From CADCUY01 sp964242735 (GTDB lineage: Bacteria; Actinomycetota; Actinomycetes; Actinomycetales; Quadrisphaeraceae): 32,136 nt of DNA. The notes under the pieces are model-generated. The model was given only the letters and a program-made list of their open reading frames with translations. It was not told where the DNA came from and did not search any database. This document shows positions 23,804 to 31,350 of the stretch, one piece after another (position 1 is the stretch's first letter; each line of letters begins with the position of its first letter). A program made the position numbers and the translations under genes. The DNA is taken from the NCBI GenBank assembly GCA_964242735.1, contig CAXTAK010000025.1, positions 1 through 32,136 on the forward strand, in the 5' to 3' direction.

Positions 23804-25552
23804 ATGACCACCCCCGGCGCGCGCCCCCCCGCGGCCGTCGAACGCACCTTCGACGACCTCGGCACCCCCCTGCGGGAGGTGACGTTCCTCGTCGTCGACC
23901 TCGAGACCACCGGTGCCAGCGCCGCCACGTCCTCCATCACCGAGGTGGGGGCGGTGCGCGTGCGCGGCGGCGAGGTGCTGGGCGAGCTGTCGACGCTGGT
24001 GCGTCCCGCCGAGCCCATCCCCCCGGCGATCGCGGTGCTGACCGGCATCACCGACGCCATGGTCGCCGGCGCGCCACCGGTGGCGGCGGTGCTGCCCAGC
24101 CTCCTCGAGATGGTGCGCGGAGCCGTCGTGGTCGCGCACAACGCCCGCTTCGACGTCTCCTTCCTCACCGCGGCGTGCGCCGCGACGGGGTTGGAGTGGC
24201 CGCGGGTGCCGGTGCTCGACACCCTCGGCCTCGCCCGCCAGGTCCTGCCGCGCACCGAGGTGCGCAACCACAAGCTGTCGACGCTGGCCGCGCACCTGGG
24301 GGCGGCCACGGCGCCCACCCACCGGGCGCTGGACGACGCACGGGCCACCGTCGACGTCCTCCACGCCCTGCTGGCCCGGGTCGGCGGGCTGGGGGTCACC
24401 TCCCTGGAGGAGGTGATGGCCTACAGCTCCCGGGTGCCCGAGCCGGTGCGGCGCAAGCGCCACCTGGCCGACGACCTGCCCTCCGCGCCGGGGGTGTACC
24501 TGTTCTGCGACGAGCGGGGCGAGGTGCTCTACGTGGGCTCCTCCCTCGACCTGCGCTCACGGGTCCGCTCGTACTTCACCGCCTCGGAGACGCGGAGCCG
24601 GATGGCGGAGATGGTGCGCCTGGCGACCCGCGTGGTGCCGGTGGTCACCGAGACCGTGCTCGAGGCGCACGTGCGCGAGCTGCGCCTGATCGCCGAGCAC
24701 GACCCCCGGTACAACCGGCGCTCGCGCCGCCCCGAGGCGGTGCCGTGGCTGAAGCTGACCGTCGAGCCCTTCCCCCGCCTGTCGGTGGTGCGCCAGCGGC
24801 GCGCCGACACCGGTGAGGGCGCCGCCTACCTGGGGCCCTACCGGCGCAGCGCCGACGCGGAGGCCGCCGCGGCGGCGCTGCACGCCGCGCTGCCCCTGCG
24901 CCAGTGCACCCGGCGCCTGCCGGTGGCGCCCAGCCCCGGCGCGGTGGCCTGCGCCCTGGCGGAGATGGACCGGTGCGGGGCGCCGTGCACCGGCGCGCAG
25001 GACCGCGTCGGCTACGCAGCCGTGACCGCCGCCGCACGGGAGGCGATGACCGGTGACCCCGGCGTGGTGGTGCGCGCCGCGAGCGAGCGCATGACGCGGC
25101 TCGCGGGGGACCTGCGCTACGAGGAGGCCGCCCTGACCAGGGAGCGCCTCGCCGCCTTCGTCCGTGGCGCCGCCCGGGCCCAGCGCGTCCACTCCCTGAC
25201 GTCGGTGGCGGAGCTGGTCGCCGCCCGCCGGGCGCAGGACCCGCGCGGCGGTGGGTGGGAGCTGGTGTGCGTGCGCCGCGGCCGGCTCACCGGCACCACC
25301 ACCAGCCCGCCGGGGGCGGACCCCCGCCCGTACATCACGGCCCTGCGCTCCAGCGCCGAGCAGGTGGCGCCCCAGGGCGGGGCGGGCGCACCCGCGCTCG
25401 CGGCCAGCGTGGAGGAGACCGAGCAGGTGCTGCGGTGGCTGGAGGGCGAGGGCGTGCGCCTGGTCTCCGTCGACGGGGAGTGGTCGTGCCGGGTGGCGTC
25501 GGCGGTGCCGCTGCGGTCCACCAGCGGGGTGCTCAGGCCGCGCTCGCCGTGA
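23804..25552 (+). CDS. DEDDh exonuclease fused to UvrC-like GIY-YIG endonuclease
   Basis: 582-aa two-part nuclease. Residues about 25-195 form a DEDDh 3'-5' exonuclease like DnaQ: VVDLETTG with Asp32 and Glu34, AHNARFDVSFL, and HRALDDARAT. Residues from about 220 resemble the UvrC/Cho N-terminus: APGVYLFCDERGEVLYVGSS, a GIY-YIG fold, then an Arg-rich region with conserved Cys residues (QCTRRL, DRCGAPCTG) and a UVR-like helix (LAGDLRYEEAALTRERL). This architecture is known in actinobacteria (Rv2191 in M. tuberculosis, from memory) and suggests damage incision plus trimming, but the cellular role is not settled. TAGCGT 6 nt before the ATG indicates a leaderless start. Its 3' end overlaps trpD, on the opposite strand, by 20 nt. 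Confidence 0.92.
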   Translation: MTTPGARPPAAVERTFDDLGTPLREVTFLVVDLETTGASAATSSITEVGAVRVRGGEVLGELSTLVRPAEPIPPAIAVLTGITDAMVAGAPPVAAVLPSLLEMVRGAVVVAHNARFDVSFLTAACAATGLEWPRVPVLDTLGLARQVLPRTEVRNHKLSTLAAHLGAATAPTHRALDDARATVDVLHALLARVGGLGVTSLEEVMAYSSRVPEPVRRKRHLADDLPSAPGVYLFCDERGEVLYVGSSLDLRSRVRSYFTASETRSRMAEMVRLATRVVPVVTETVLEAHVRELRLIAEHDPRYNRRSRRPEAVPWLKLTVEPFPRLSVVRQRRADTGEGAAYLGPYRRSADAEAAAAALHAALPLRQCTRRLPVAPSPGAVACALAEMDRCGAPCTGAQDRVGYAAVTAAAREAMTGDPGVVVRAASERMTRLAGDLRYEEAALTRERLAAFVRGAARAQRVHSLTSVAELVAARRAQDPRGGGWELVCVRRGRLTGTTTSPPGADPRPYITALRSSAEQVAPQGGAGAPALAASVEETEQVLRWLEGEGVRLVSVDGEWSCRVASAVPLRSTSGVLRPRSP

Positions 25553-26672
25553 CCCAGCGGTGCAGCACCCCGGCGGCGGACCCGGAGTCGACCGCCGCCG
25601 CGGCTGCAGCCACCGCAGCGGTGAGGCGCTCGCTGAGGGGGGCGCCGTCCCCGGGTCCCACCGGGTCCACCGCCACCAGGGCTGCGGCGGCCCCCAGCAG
25701 CACGGCGTCGCGCACCGGGCCCCGGGCGCCGGCGAGGACCTCACGGGCCACCCGCGCGTTGACGCTCGCGCTGCCCCCCCGCAGGTCCTCGACCCGCCCC
25801 GGGGGCAGCCCCACCTCCTCCGGGGTCACCCGGTGGCGCACCACGGCGCGCCCGCGCACCTCCCACACCGACGACGGGCCGGTGGTGGTCAGCTCGTCGA
25901 GGCCGTCGTCACCGCGGAAGACCAGCGCCGAGCCGCCGCGACGGGCCAGGACGCCGGCCACCAGGGGCGCCATGGCGGCGTCGGCGACGCCCACGGCGCT
26001 GGCGGCGGGACGGGCGGGGTTGGTCAGCGGCCCCAGCAGGTTGAACGCGGTGGGCACCCCGAGCTCGCGGCGGACCGGCGCGGCGTGCCGCATCGCCGGG
26101 TGGAAGACCTGGGCGAAGCAGAAGGTGATGCCCACCTCGGCGGCGAGCTCGCCCACCCGCGCCGGCGGCAGGTCCAGGCGCACGCCCAGCTCCTCCAGGA
26201 GGTCCGCGGCCCCGCACGCGGAGGAGGCGGCGCGGTTGCCGTGCTTGATCACGGTGGTGCCGGCCCCGGCGACCACCAGGGCCGCCATGGTGGACAGGTT
26301 CACGGTGCCCGCGCGGTCACCGCCGGTGCCCACGACGTCCACGGCCCGGGCGCGCACCTCCGCCCCGACCTCCAGGGGCACGGCGCTCGCCAGCATCGCG
26401 TCGGCCAGACCGGTGAGCTCCTCGACGGTCTCGCCCTTGGCCCTCAGGCCCACCAGCAGTCCCGCGACCTGCGCGGCGCTCGCCCGCCCGGTCATCACCT
26501 CGTCCATCGCCCACGTCGACTCCACCGCGCTGAGGTCCACCCCCGCGACGAGCAGCGACAGCACGTGCGGCCAGTGCAGCGCCGCGGCCGCCACCGGCGC
26601 CCCCACGGGCGCGCCCACCGCGTCGTCCGCGCGCAGCTGATCCACCGCGTCCACCGACGGGCCCTGACCCAT
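25533..26672 (-). CDS. trpD: Anthranilate phosphoribosyltransferase
   Basis: Transfers phosphoribose from PRPP to anthranilate, the second step of tryptophan synthesis. 379 aa, slightly long because of an N-terminal Ala/Asp-rich lead of about 30 residues. Motifs: the PRPP-binding GTGGDRAGTVNLSTMAAL, KHGNRAASSACGAADLLEELG, FCFAQVFHPAMRH and FNLLGPLTNPARP, all intact. The ATG at 26672 has GGGAGGTG about 3 nt upstream. The gene stands apart from other trp genes, between the exonuclease fusion (convergent, 20-nt overlap) and ctaE (divergent), the same setting as in mycobacteria. Assignment is secure. Confidence 0.95.
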   Translation of the reverse strand: MGQGPSVDAVDQLRADDAVGAPVGAPVAAAALHWPHVLSLLVAGVDLSAVESTWAMDEVMTGRASAAQVAGLLVGLRAKGETVEELTGLADAMLASAVPLEVGAEVRARAVDVVGTGGDRAGTVNLSTMAALVVAGAGTTVIKHGNRAASSACGAADLLEELGVRLDLPPARVGELAAEVGITFCFAQVFHPAMRHAAPVRRELGVPTAFNLLGPLTNPARPAASAVGVADAAMAPLVAGVLARRGGSALVFRGDDGLDELTTTGPSSVWEVRGRAVVRHRVTPEEVGLPPGRVEDLRGGSASVNARVAREVLAGARGPVRDAVLLGAAAALVAVDPVGPGDGAPLSERLTAAVAAAAAAVDSGSAAGVLHRWVTASAA

Positions 26673-26714
26673 GACACCTCCCGCTGCGCCCCGGCCGAGG
26701 TGGCGGGCACCGAT

Positions 26715-26729
26715 GGGCCATGATGGCCC
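26715..26729. repeat. Perfect inverted repeat over the ctaE start
   Basis: GGGCCAT (26715-26721) and ATGGCCC (26723-26729) flank a single G. The repeat covers both candidate ATG codons of ctaE (26720 and 26723). It could act at DNA or RNA level, or be chance in GC-rich sequence. Confidence 0.4.
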
Positions 26730-27364
26730 GCGTGGCCACGACCTCTGCTGTGCAGCCCCACCAGGCGTCGGTGAACCGGCCGAACATGGTCTCGGTGGGC
26801 ACCATCGTGTGGCTGTCCAGCGAGCTGATGTTCTTCGCCGGGCTCTTCGCCATGTACTTCACCATCCGCGCGGTCGTCCCCGACCTGTGGGACAGCCAGC
26901 CCGAGCTGTTCAACATCCCCTTCGCGATCGTGAACACCGCGGTCCTGGTCACGAGCTCGTTCACCTGCCAGATGGGCGTCTTCGCCGCGGAGCGCTTCCA
27001 GCCGTTCCGCACCGGCGGCCTGTTCGAGGTCCGCCGGTGGGGCATGGTCGAGTGGTACGTCCTGACCTTCGCCATGGGCGCGTTCTTCGTGACGGGGCAG
27101 GTGTTCGAGTACGCCGAGCTGGTGGCCGAGGGCCTGACGATCTCCTCGAACCCCTACGGCTCGGTGTTCTACCTGGCCACCGGGTTCCACGGCCTGCACG
27201 TGCTCGGCGGGCTCATCGCCTTCCTCCTGATCATGGGGCGGGCGTTCGCCGCCCGGCACTTCGGGCACATGGAGGCCACCAGCGCCGTCGTGGTGTCGTA
27301 CTACTGGCACTTCGTCGACGTCGTCTGGGTGGGTCTCTTCCTCGTCATCTACTTCCTGAGATGA
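26720..27364 (+). CDS. ctaE: Cytochrome c oxidase subunit III
   Basis: Subunit III of the aa3-type oxidase, part of the actinobacterial bc1-aa3 supercomplex in the cytoplasmic membrane. 214 aa with five membrane spans, the short form lacking the first two helices of the mitochondrial protein. Typical stretches: MVSVGTIVWLSSELMFFAGLFAMYF, MGAFFVTGQVFEYAEL, FYLATGFHGLHVLGGLIAF and the end SYYWHFVDVVWVGLFLVIYF. Two ATGs (26720, 26723) are possible and both lie in an inverted repeat. Followed by qcrCAB, as in other actinobacteria, with a 208-nt interval. Confidence 0.96.
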   Translation: MMARVATTSAVQPHQASVNRPNMVSVGTIVWLSSELMFFAGLFAMYFTIRAVVPDLWDSQPELFNIPFAIVNTAVLVTSSFTCQMGVFAAERFQPFRTGGLFEVRRWGMVEWYVLTFAMGAFFVTGQVFEYAELVAEGLTISSNPYGSVFYLATGFHGLHVLGGLIAFLLIMGRAFAARHFGHMEATSAVVVSYYWHFVDVVWVGLFLVIYFLR

Positions 27365-27576
27365 CGCGGCCCGCGATGGCACAGGCCGCGATGAGCCCGT
27401 CCGCGACGACCCGCTCTGCGACCGCTGGACGCGACAGCCCGGGAGTCCTCCCGTGGGCGGGTCCGTGCCAGGACGGGGCCGGTTCCCGCCATCCGGGTCG
27501 CGGGCCCGTGAGAACAGCCACACCGTGTCTGCAGAGCTGTGCTGGGCGGACCAGAGGGACGAGGATGCACCTGTGA
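27361..27576 (+). CDS. Doubtful 71-aa reading frame filling the ctaE-qcrC interval
   Basis: An open frame starts at an ATG overlapping the ctaE stop (ATGA, 27361) and ends in a TGA overlapping the qcrC start (GTGA, 27573-27576), so it fills the interval exactly. The product (MTRPAMAQAAMSPSATTRSA ...) is Arg/Ala/Gly-rich with four Cys and matches no family I know. The second half uses codons rare in its neighbours (AGA, ACA, TGT), and there is no ribosome-binding site beyond the overlap. More likely this is a non-coding leader region of qcrC. It also contains the small hairpin CGGGAG-TC-CTCCCG at 27440-27453. Confidence 0.2.
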   Translation: MTRPAMAQAAMSPSATTRSATAGRDSPGVLPWAGPCQDGAGSRHPGRGPVRTATPCLQSCAGRTRGTRMHL

Positions 27577-28364
27577 ACTCACTCGCGGCACGGCGGCGCC
27601 ACCCAGCCGCCACCGTCGTCGTGCTGGTGCTGGCGCTGCTGACCACCGGCCTGCTGTACTCCGCGCTGGCCTCACCGCGCGCCGAGGCCAGCACCACCGC
27701 CTCCCAGAGCAGCATCGATGACGGTCGCGCGCTGTTCGCCGCGAACTGCTCGAGCTGCCACGGCCTCCAGGCCCAGGGCAGCGGTGTCGCACCCAGCCTC
27801 ATCGGCGTGGGCGCCGCCTCGGTCGACTTCCAGGTCGGCACCGGGCGCATGCCGTTGAAGGCCGACTCCGCCCAGGCCCCGGAGAAGGAGCCGCAGCACA
27901 CCCCCGAGGAGGTCGCCGCGCTCGCCGCGTACGTCGCCTCGCTGGCCCCCGGTCCCGCCATCCCCCCCGAGGAGCTCACCGTGCCCCTCGACGAGAGGGA
28001 GCGCATCGCCGAGGGCAACGAGATCTTCCGCACCAACTGCGCGATGTGCCACAACGTGGTCGGCGCCGGCGGGGCCCTGACCCGCGGCAAGTACGCGCCG
28101 AGCCTGGAGGGCACCACCGGGGCGTACATCTACGAGGCCATGCAGACCGGCCCGCAGTCGATGCCGGTCTTCTCCGACGCCAACATCACCCCGGAGCAGA
28201 AGCAGAGCATCATCAGCTACATCAGTGCCGCGCAGTCCGAGCCGTCGCCGGGTGGTCTGAACCTCGGCGGCATCGGACCCGTCGCGGAGGGCCTGTTCGC
28301 GTGGGCGGCCGCACTCGTCGCGCTCATCGCCTGCGCACTGTGGCTCGCCAGGAGGGCTTCATGA
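27573..28364 (+). CDS. qcrC: Diheme cytochrome c subunit of the bc1 complex
   Basis: 263-aa di-heme cytochrome cc that passes electrons from the Rieske/cytochrome b subunits directly to cytochrome oxidase, replacing a soluble cytochrome c in actinobacteria. Two CxxCH haem sites: CSSCH at 59-63 and CAMCH at 156-160. An N-terminal membrane segment (15-33) anchors the haem domains outside the membrane, and a C-terminal one (LFAWAAALVALIACALWLARR) follows. GTG at 27573 with GAGG about 8 nt upstream. The stop overlaps qcrA as ATGA. First gene of qcrC-qcrA-qcrB; its own promoter may lie in the 208-nt gap after ctaE. Confidence 0.96.
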   Translation: MNSLAARRRHPAATVVVLVLALLTTGLLYSALASPRAEASTTASQSSIDDGRALFAANCSSCHGLQAQGSGVAPSLIGVGAASVDFQVGTGRMPLKADSAQAPEKEPQHTPEEVAALAAYVASLAPGPAIPPEELTVPLDERERIAEGNEIFRTNCAMCHNVVGAGGALTRGKYAPSLEGTTGAYIYEAMQTGPQSMPVFSDANITPEQKQSIISYISAAQSEPSPGGLNLGGIGPVAEGLFAWAAALVALIACALWLARRAS

Positions 28365-29443
28365 ACGAGGACAGCACCGGGATCGTCGGGCCCGACTCGG
28401 CCGAGGACCCGCGCAACCGCAACACCACGGCGAACGCGGGGAGCACCGACCTCGTCGCCCTGGAGGGCGACAACCTCCCGGAGCGGTTCCCCAACCCGGG
28501 GCTGCCGCCGCACCGGTACCGCTCGACGGACTACGACCCGAAGGCGGCGCGGCGCGCGGAGCTGCAGGTCACCTCGATCTTCGCGCTGTCGATGGTGGGG
28601 TCGATCATCTTCGTCATCGCCTACTTCGCGATCCCCCTGGAGGACGACCTCCAGCAGATCCAGTACTCCACCCTCTTCCTCGGCCTCGGCCTGGGTCTGG
28701 CGATCTTCGCGATCGGCATCGGGGCCGTGCACTGGGCCAAGACGCTGATGCCCGACCACGAGGTCAGCGAGGAGCGGCACTTCATCGGCTCCGAGGAGGA
28801 CCGCCAAGGGGCGATGACGATCATCACCGAAGGGCTCGAGGAGAGCGGTGTGGGGCGTCGGGCAATGATCCGCAACTCCCTCATCGGCGCCGTGGCCCTC
28901 ACCCCCATCCCCGTCGTCCTCGCCCTCGGTGACCTCGGACCCCTGCCGGGCACCAAGCTGCGGGAGACGATGTGGGAGCGGGGGACACGGCTGGCGCGCG
29001 ACCCCTCGGGGACCCTCATCAAGGCCGACGAGGTGACGCTGGGATCGGTCTTCCACGTCATCCCCGAGGGCCTGGAGGACACCGAGCACCCGCTGGAGGA
29101 GAAGGCGAAGGCCGTCGTGCTCCTGATCCGGGTGGAGCCCGGAGTGGTCCAGCCGATGGAGGGCCGCGAGGGCTGGGACGTCGACGGCATCTACGCGTAC
29201 TCCAAGATCTGCACCCACGTCGGGTGCCCGGTGGCTCTCTACGAGCAGCAGACGCACCACCTGCTCTGCCCGTGCCACCAGTCCACCTTCGACCTCGCAC
29301 AGCACTGCGCGGTCATCTTCGGACCCGCCAAGCGCCCCCTCCCGCAGCTGCCGATCATGGTGGACGACGAGGGGTACCTGGTCGCGCAGAGCGGGTTCAA
29401 CGAGCCGGTCGGCCCTAGCTTCTGGGAGCGCGGAACAGCATGA
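28361..29443 (+). CDS. qcrA: Rieske iron-sulfur subunit of the bc1 complex
   Basis: 360-aa Rieske protein that takes electrons from menaquinol at QcrB. The 2Fe-2S site is intact: CTHVGC (Cys284, His286, with Cys289) and CPCH (Cys303, His306, with Cys305); Cys289 and Cys305 should form the structural disulfide. Three membrane spans precede it (about 72-93, 102-126, 172-192), the three-span topology typical of actinobacteria, after a hydrophilic N-terminus of about 65 residues. ATG at 28361 overlaps the qcrC stop (ATGA) with GGAGGG upstream. The stop overlaps qcrB likewise, so the three subunits are translationally coupled. Confidence 0.96.
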   Translation: MNEDSTGIVGPDSAEDPRNRNTTANAGSTDLVALEGDNLPERFPNPGLPPHRYRSTDYDPKAARRAELQVTSIFALSMVGSIIFVIAYFAIPLEDDLQQIQYSTLFLGLGLGLAIFAIGIGAVHWAKTLMPDHEVSEERHFIGSEEDRQGAMTIITEGLEESGVGRRAMIRNSLIGAVALTPIPVVLALGDLGPLPGTKLRETMWERGTRLARDPSGTLIKADEVTLGSVFHVIPEGLEDTEHPLEEKAKAVVLLIRVEPGVVQPMEGREGWDVDGIYAYSKICTHVGCPVALYEQQTHHLLCPCHQSTFDLAQHCAVIFGPAKRPLPQLPIMVDDEGYLVAQSGFNEPVGPSFWERGTA

Positions 29444-31125
29444 GCACCAACACGACACTGGTCGACAGGGCGGTCGTCTACGTCGACGAGCGCTTCGACG
29501 CCGGCAAGGGCGTCAAGTTCATCGCGCGGAAGGTGTTCCCGGACCACTGGTCCTTCATGCTCGGGGAGATCTGCCTCTACACGTTCGTCATCCTGCTGAT
29601 CAGCGGCACGTTCCTGTCCCTGTGGTACGTGCCCAGCATGTCGCTGGTCACCTACGACGGGGCGTACGCGCCGTTGGCGGGCGTCTCGGTCTCCGATGCG
29701 TACCGGTCCTCGCTCGACATCTCCTTCGAGGTGCGTGGCGGGCTCCTGATGCGGCAGATCCACCACTGGTCGGCGCTGCTGTTCGTGGCGGCGATCATCG
29801 TGCACATGGCTCGGGTGTACCTGACCGGGGCGTTCCGCAAGCCCCGCGAGCTGAACTGGGTCGTCGGCGCCGCACTGGCGGTCCTCGCCCTGGCCGCCGG
29901 CTTCACCGGGTACTCCCTCCCCGACGACCTCCTCTCGGGCAACGGTCTGCGCATCATCCAGGGCGTCATCCTCTCCATCCCGGTGGTCGGTTCCTACGTC
30001 TCCTTCTTCATGTTCGGCGGGGAGTTCCCCGGTGAGTCGATCATCCCGCGCCTGTTCATCGCGCACGTGATGCTCGTGCCCGCCGCTCTGCTCGGCCTCA
30101 TCGGCGCCCACCTCGGGCTCCTAGTGCTGCACAAGCACACCCAGTACCCCGGCCCGGGCCGGAAGAACACGAACGTCGTCGGCTACCCCCTGTTCCCCGT
30201 CTACGTCGCCAAGGCCGGTGGCTTCTTCTTCATCGTCTTCGGCGTCGTGGTCCTCGTCTCGGCGTTCGTCACGATCAACCCGATCTGGAACTACGGGCCG
30301 TACGACCCCTCACCCATCTCGGCCGGCACCCAGCCGGACTGGTACATCGGGTTCGTCGACGGCGCTCTGCGCCTGACCCCGGGCTGGCTGCAGCTGCCGT
30401 TCATGGACACCGGGGGCATCCCCACGGAGTTCGTCCTGTTCGACCGGTACACGCTGTCCCTCAACGTGCTCCTGCCCTCGCTGGTGCTGCCGGGCCTCAT
30501 GGTCGCGGTGCTCTTCGCCTACCCCTTCGTGGAGGCGTGGGTCACCGGTGACAAGCGCGAGCACCACCTGCTGGACCGTCCGCGCAACGCTCCGACGCGC
30601 ACGGCAGCCGGTGCTGCGGCGCTGGTGTTCTACGTGGTCCTCACCCTGGGGGCGAGCACCGACATCATCGCCACGCACTTCGACCTGTCGATCAACGACA
30701 TCATCCACGCCCTGCAGGTCCTGCTGGTCGCAGGACCGGCGCTGGCCTTCTACATCGCCAAGCGCACCTGCCTGGCGCTGCAGCGCCGCGACAGGGATCT
30801 GGCGCTGCACGGCACGGAGTCCGGTCGCGTCGTGCGCACCGCTGACGGCGAGTACTTCGAGGTTCACGACGACCTCAACCCCTACGAGCGGTGGAACCTG
30901 GTCCAGCACGACCAGTACCGGCCCCTGGAGCTCCAGGACGGTGTGCGGGTGCCCGTGCTGACCCGGGTGCGTGCCGCGGTGTCCCGGTTCTACTTCGAGG
31001 ACCGGGTGGAGCCCGTGACGCCCGAGGAGCTCGACGCCGCTCACCACGAGCACGAGGAGCACGAGGTCGCTGCTGTCGAGGCGGCTCATGAGGCGCGGCG
31101 CGAGGTCGGGGCCGGTCAGGCCTGA
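29440..31125 (+). CDS. qcrB: Cytochrome b subunit of the bc1 complex
   Basis: 561-aa cytochrome b, the quinol-oxidising membrane core of the bc1 complex and the subunit targeted by imidazopyridine drugs in mycobacteria. Likely haem ligands are His108 and His122 (QIHHWSALLF ... VHMARVYLTG) and His209 and His224 (FIAHVMLVP ... GAHLGLL). The quinol-site motif is PDWY (QPDWYIG), the form usual in actinobacteria in place of PEWY. About eight to nine spans reach residue ~450. A hydrophilic C-terminus follows, ending in a His/Glu-rich stretch (DAAHHEHEEHE). ATG at 29440 overlaps the qcrA stop. A strong terminator begins 17 nt after the stop. Confidence 0.97.
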   Translation: MSTNTTLVDRAVVYVDERFDAGKGVKFIARKVFPDHWSFMLGEICLYTFVILLISGTFLSLWYVPSMSLVTYDGAYAPLAGVSVSDAYRSSLDISFEVRGGLLMRQIHHWSALLFVAAIIVHMARVYLTGAFRKPRELNWVVGAALAVLALAAGFTGYSLPDDLLSGNGLRIIQGVILSIPVVGSYVSFFMFGGEFPGESIIPRLFIAHVMLVPAALLGLIGAHLGLLVLHKHTQYPGPGRKNTNVVGYPLFPVYVAKAGGFFFIVFGVVVLVSAFVTINPIWNYGPYDPSPISAGTQPDWYIGFVDGALRLTPGWLQLPFMDTGGIPTEFVLFDRYTLSLNVLLPSLVLPGLMVAVLFAYPFVEAWVTGDKREHHLLDRPRNAPTRTAAGAAALVFYVVLTLGASTDIIATHFDLSINDIIHALQVLLVAGPALAFYIAKRTCLALQRRDRDLALHGTESGRVVRTADGEYFEVHDDLNPYERWNLVQHDQYRPLELQDGVRVPVLTRVRAAVSRFYFEDRVEPVTPEELDAAHHEHEEHEVAAVEAAHEARREVGAGQA

Positions 31126-31142
31126 CCCATCCGGCACGTGCA

Positions 31143-31174
31143 GGGGCCCGGGACGCGAGAGCGTCTCGGGCCCC
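31143..31174 (+). terminator. Strong GNRA-loop terminator after qcrB
   Basis: A 14-bp stem (31143-31156 with 31161-31174) containing one G-T pairing, closed by a GAGA tetraloop, lies 17 nt after the qcrB stop. It is followed by TCGTTGTT. This is the clearest terminator in the window and marks the end of ctaE-qcrCAB. Confidence 0.9.
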
Positions 31175-31350
31175 TCGTTGTTCCCCAGGAGTCCTTCCGG
31201 CATCGCCGCCGCCTGCCCTGCCCGTCACGCCGGGCGTCAGGCTCCACACGTCGCTGGAGCCGGTCACCGGGACACTGCGCGGCTGTCGCGGACTCCTCGG
31301 TGCCGGTGATGGAGATGTCGGCTTCGGGGTGCTTGGCGATCATCGCCGGG
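31175..31350. other. Non-coding stretch, nothing recognised
   Basis: I see no convincing gene here. Two small inverted repeats occur: GCCCG/CGGGC around 31220-31235 and GGCTCC (31240-31245) with GGAGCC (31256-31261). A minus-strand fragment reading MIAKHPEADISITGTEES from 31343 does not resemble a family I know. It may be the remnant of a gene broken by the adjacent insertion sequence. Confidence 0.5.

Noticed and set aside
26495..28129. Minus-strand 544-codon frame spanning trpD start, ctaE and qcrC
   Set aside because: Crosses three well-supported genes and has no motifs of its own.
31116..31343. Minus-strand 75-codon frame starting MIAKHPEAD
   Set aside because: Overlaps the qcrB terminator and turns into Arg-rich sequence. 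At most it is a remnant of a broken gene, so not listed as a CDS.
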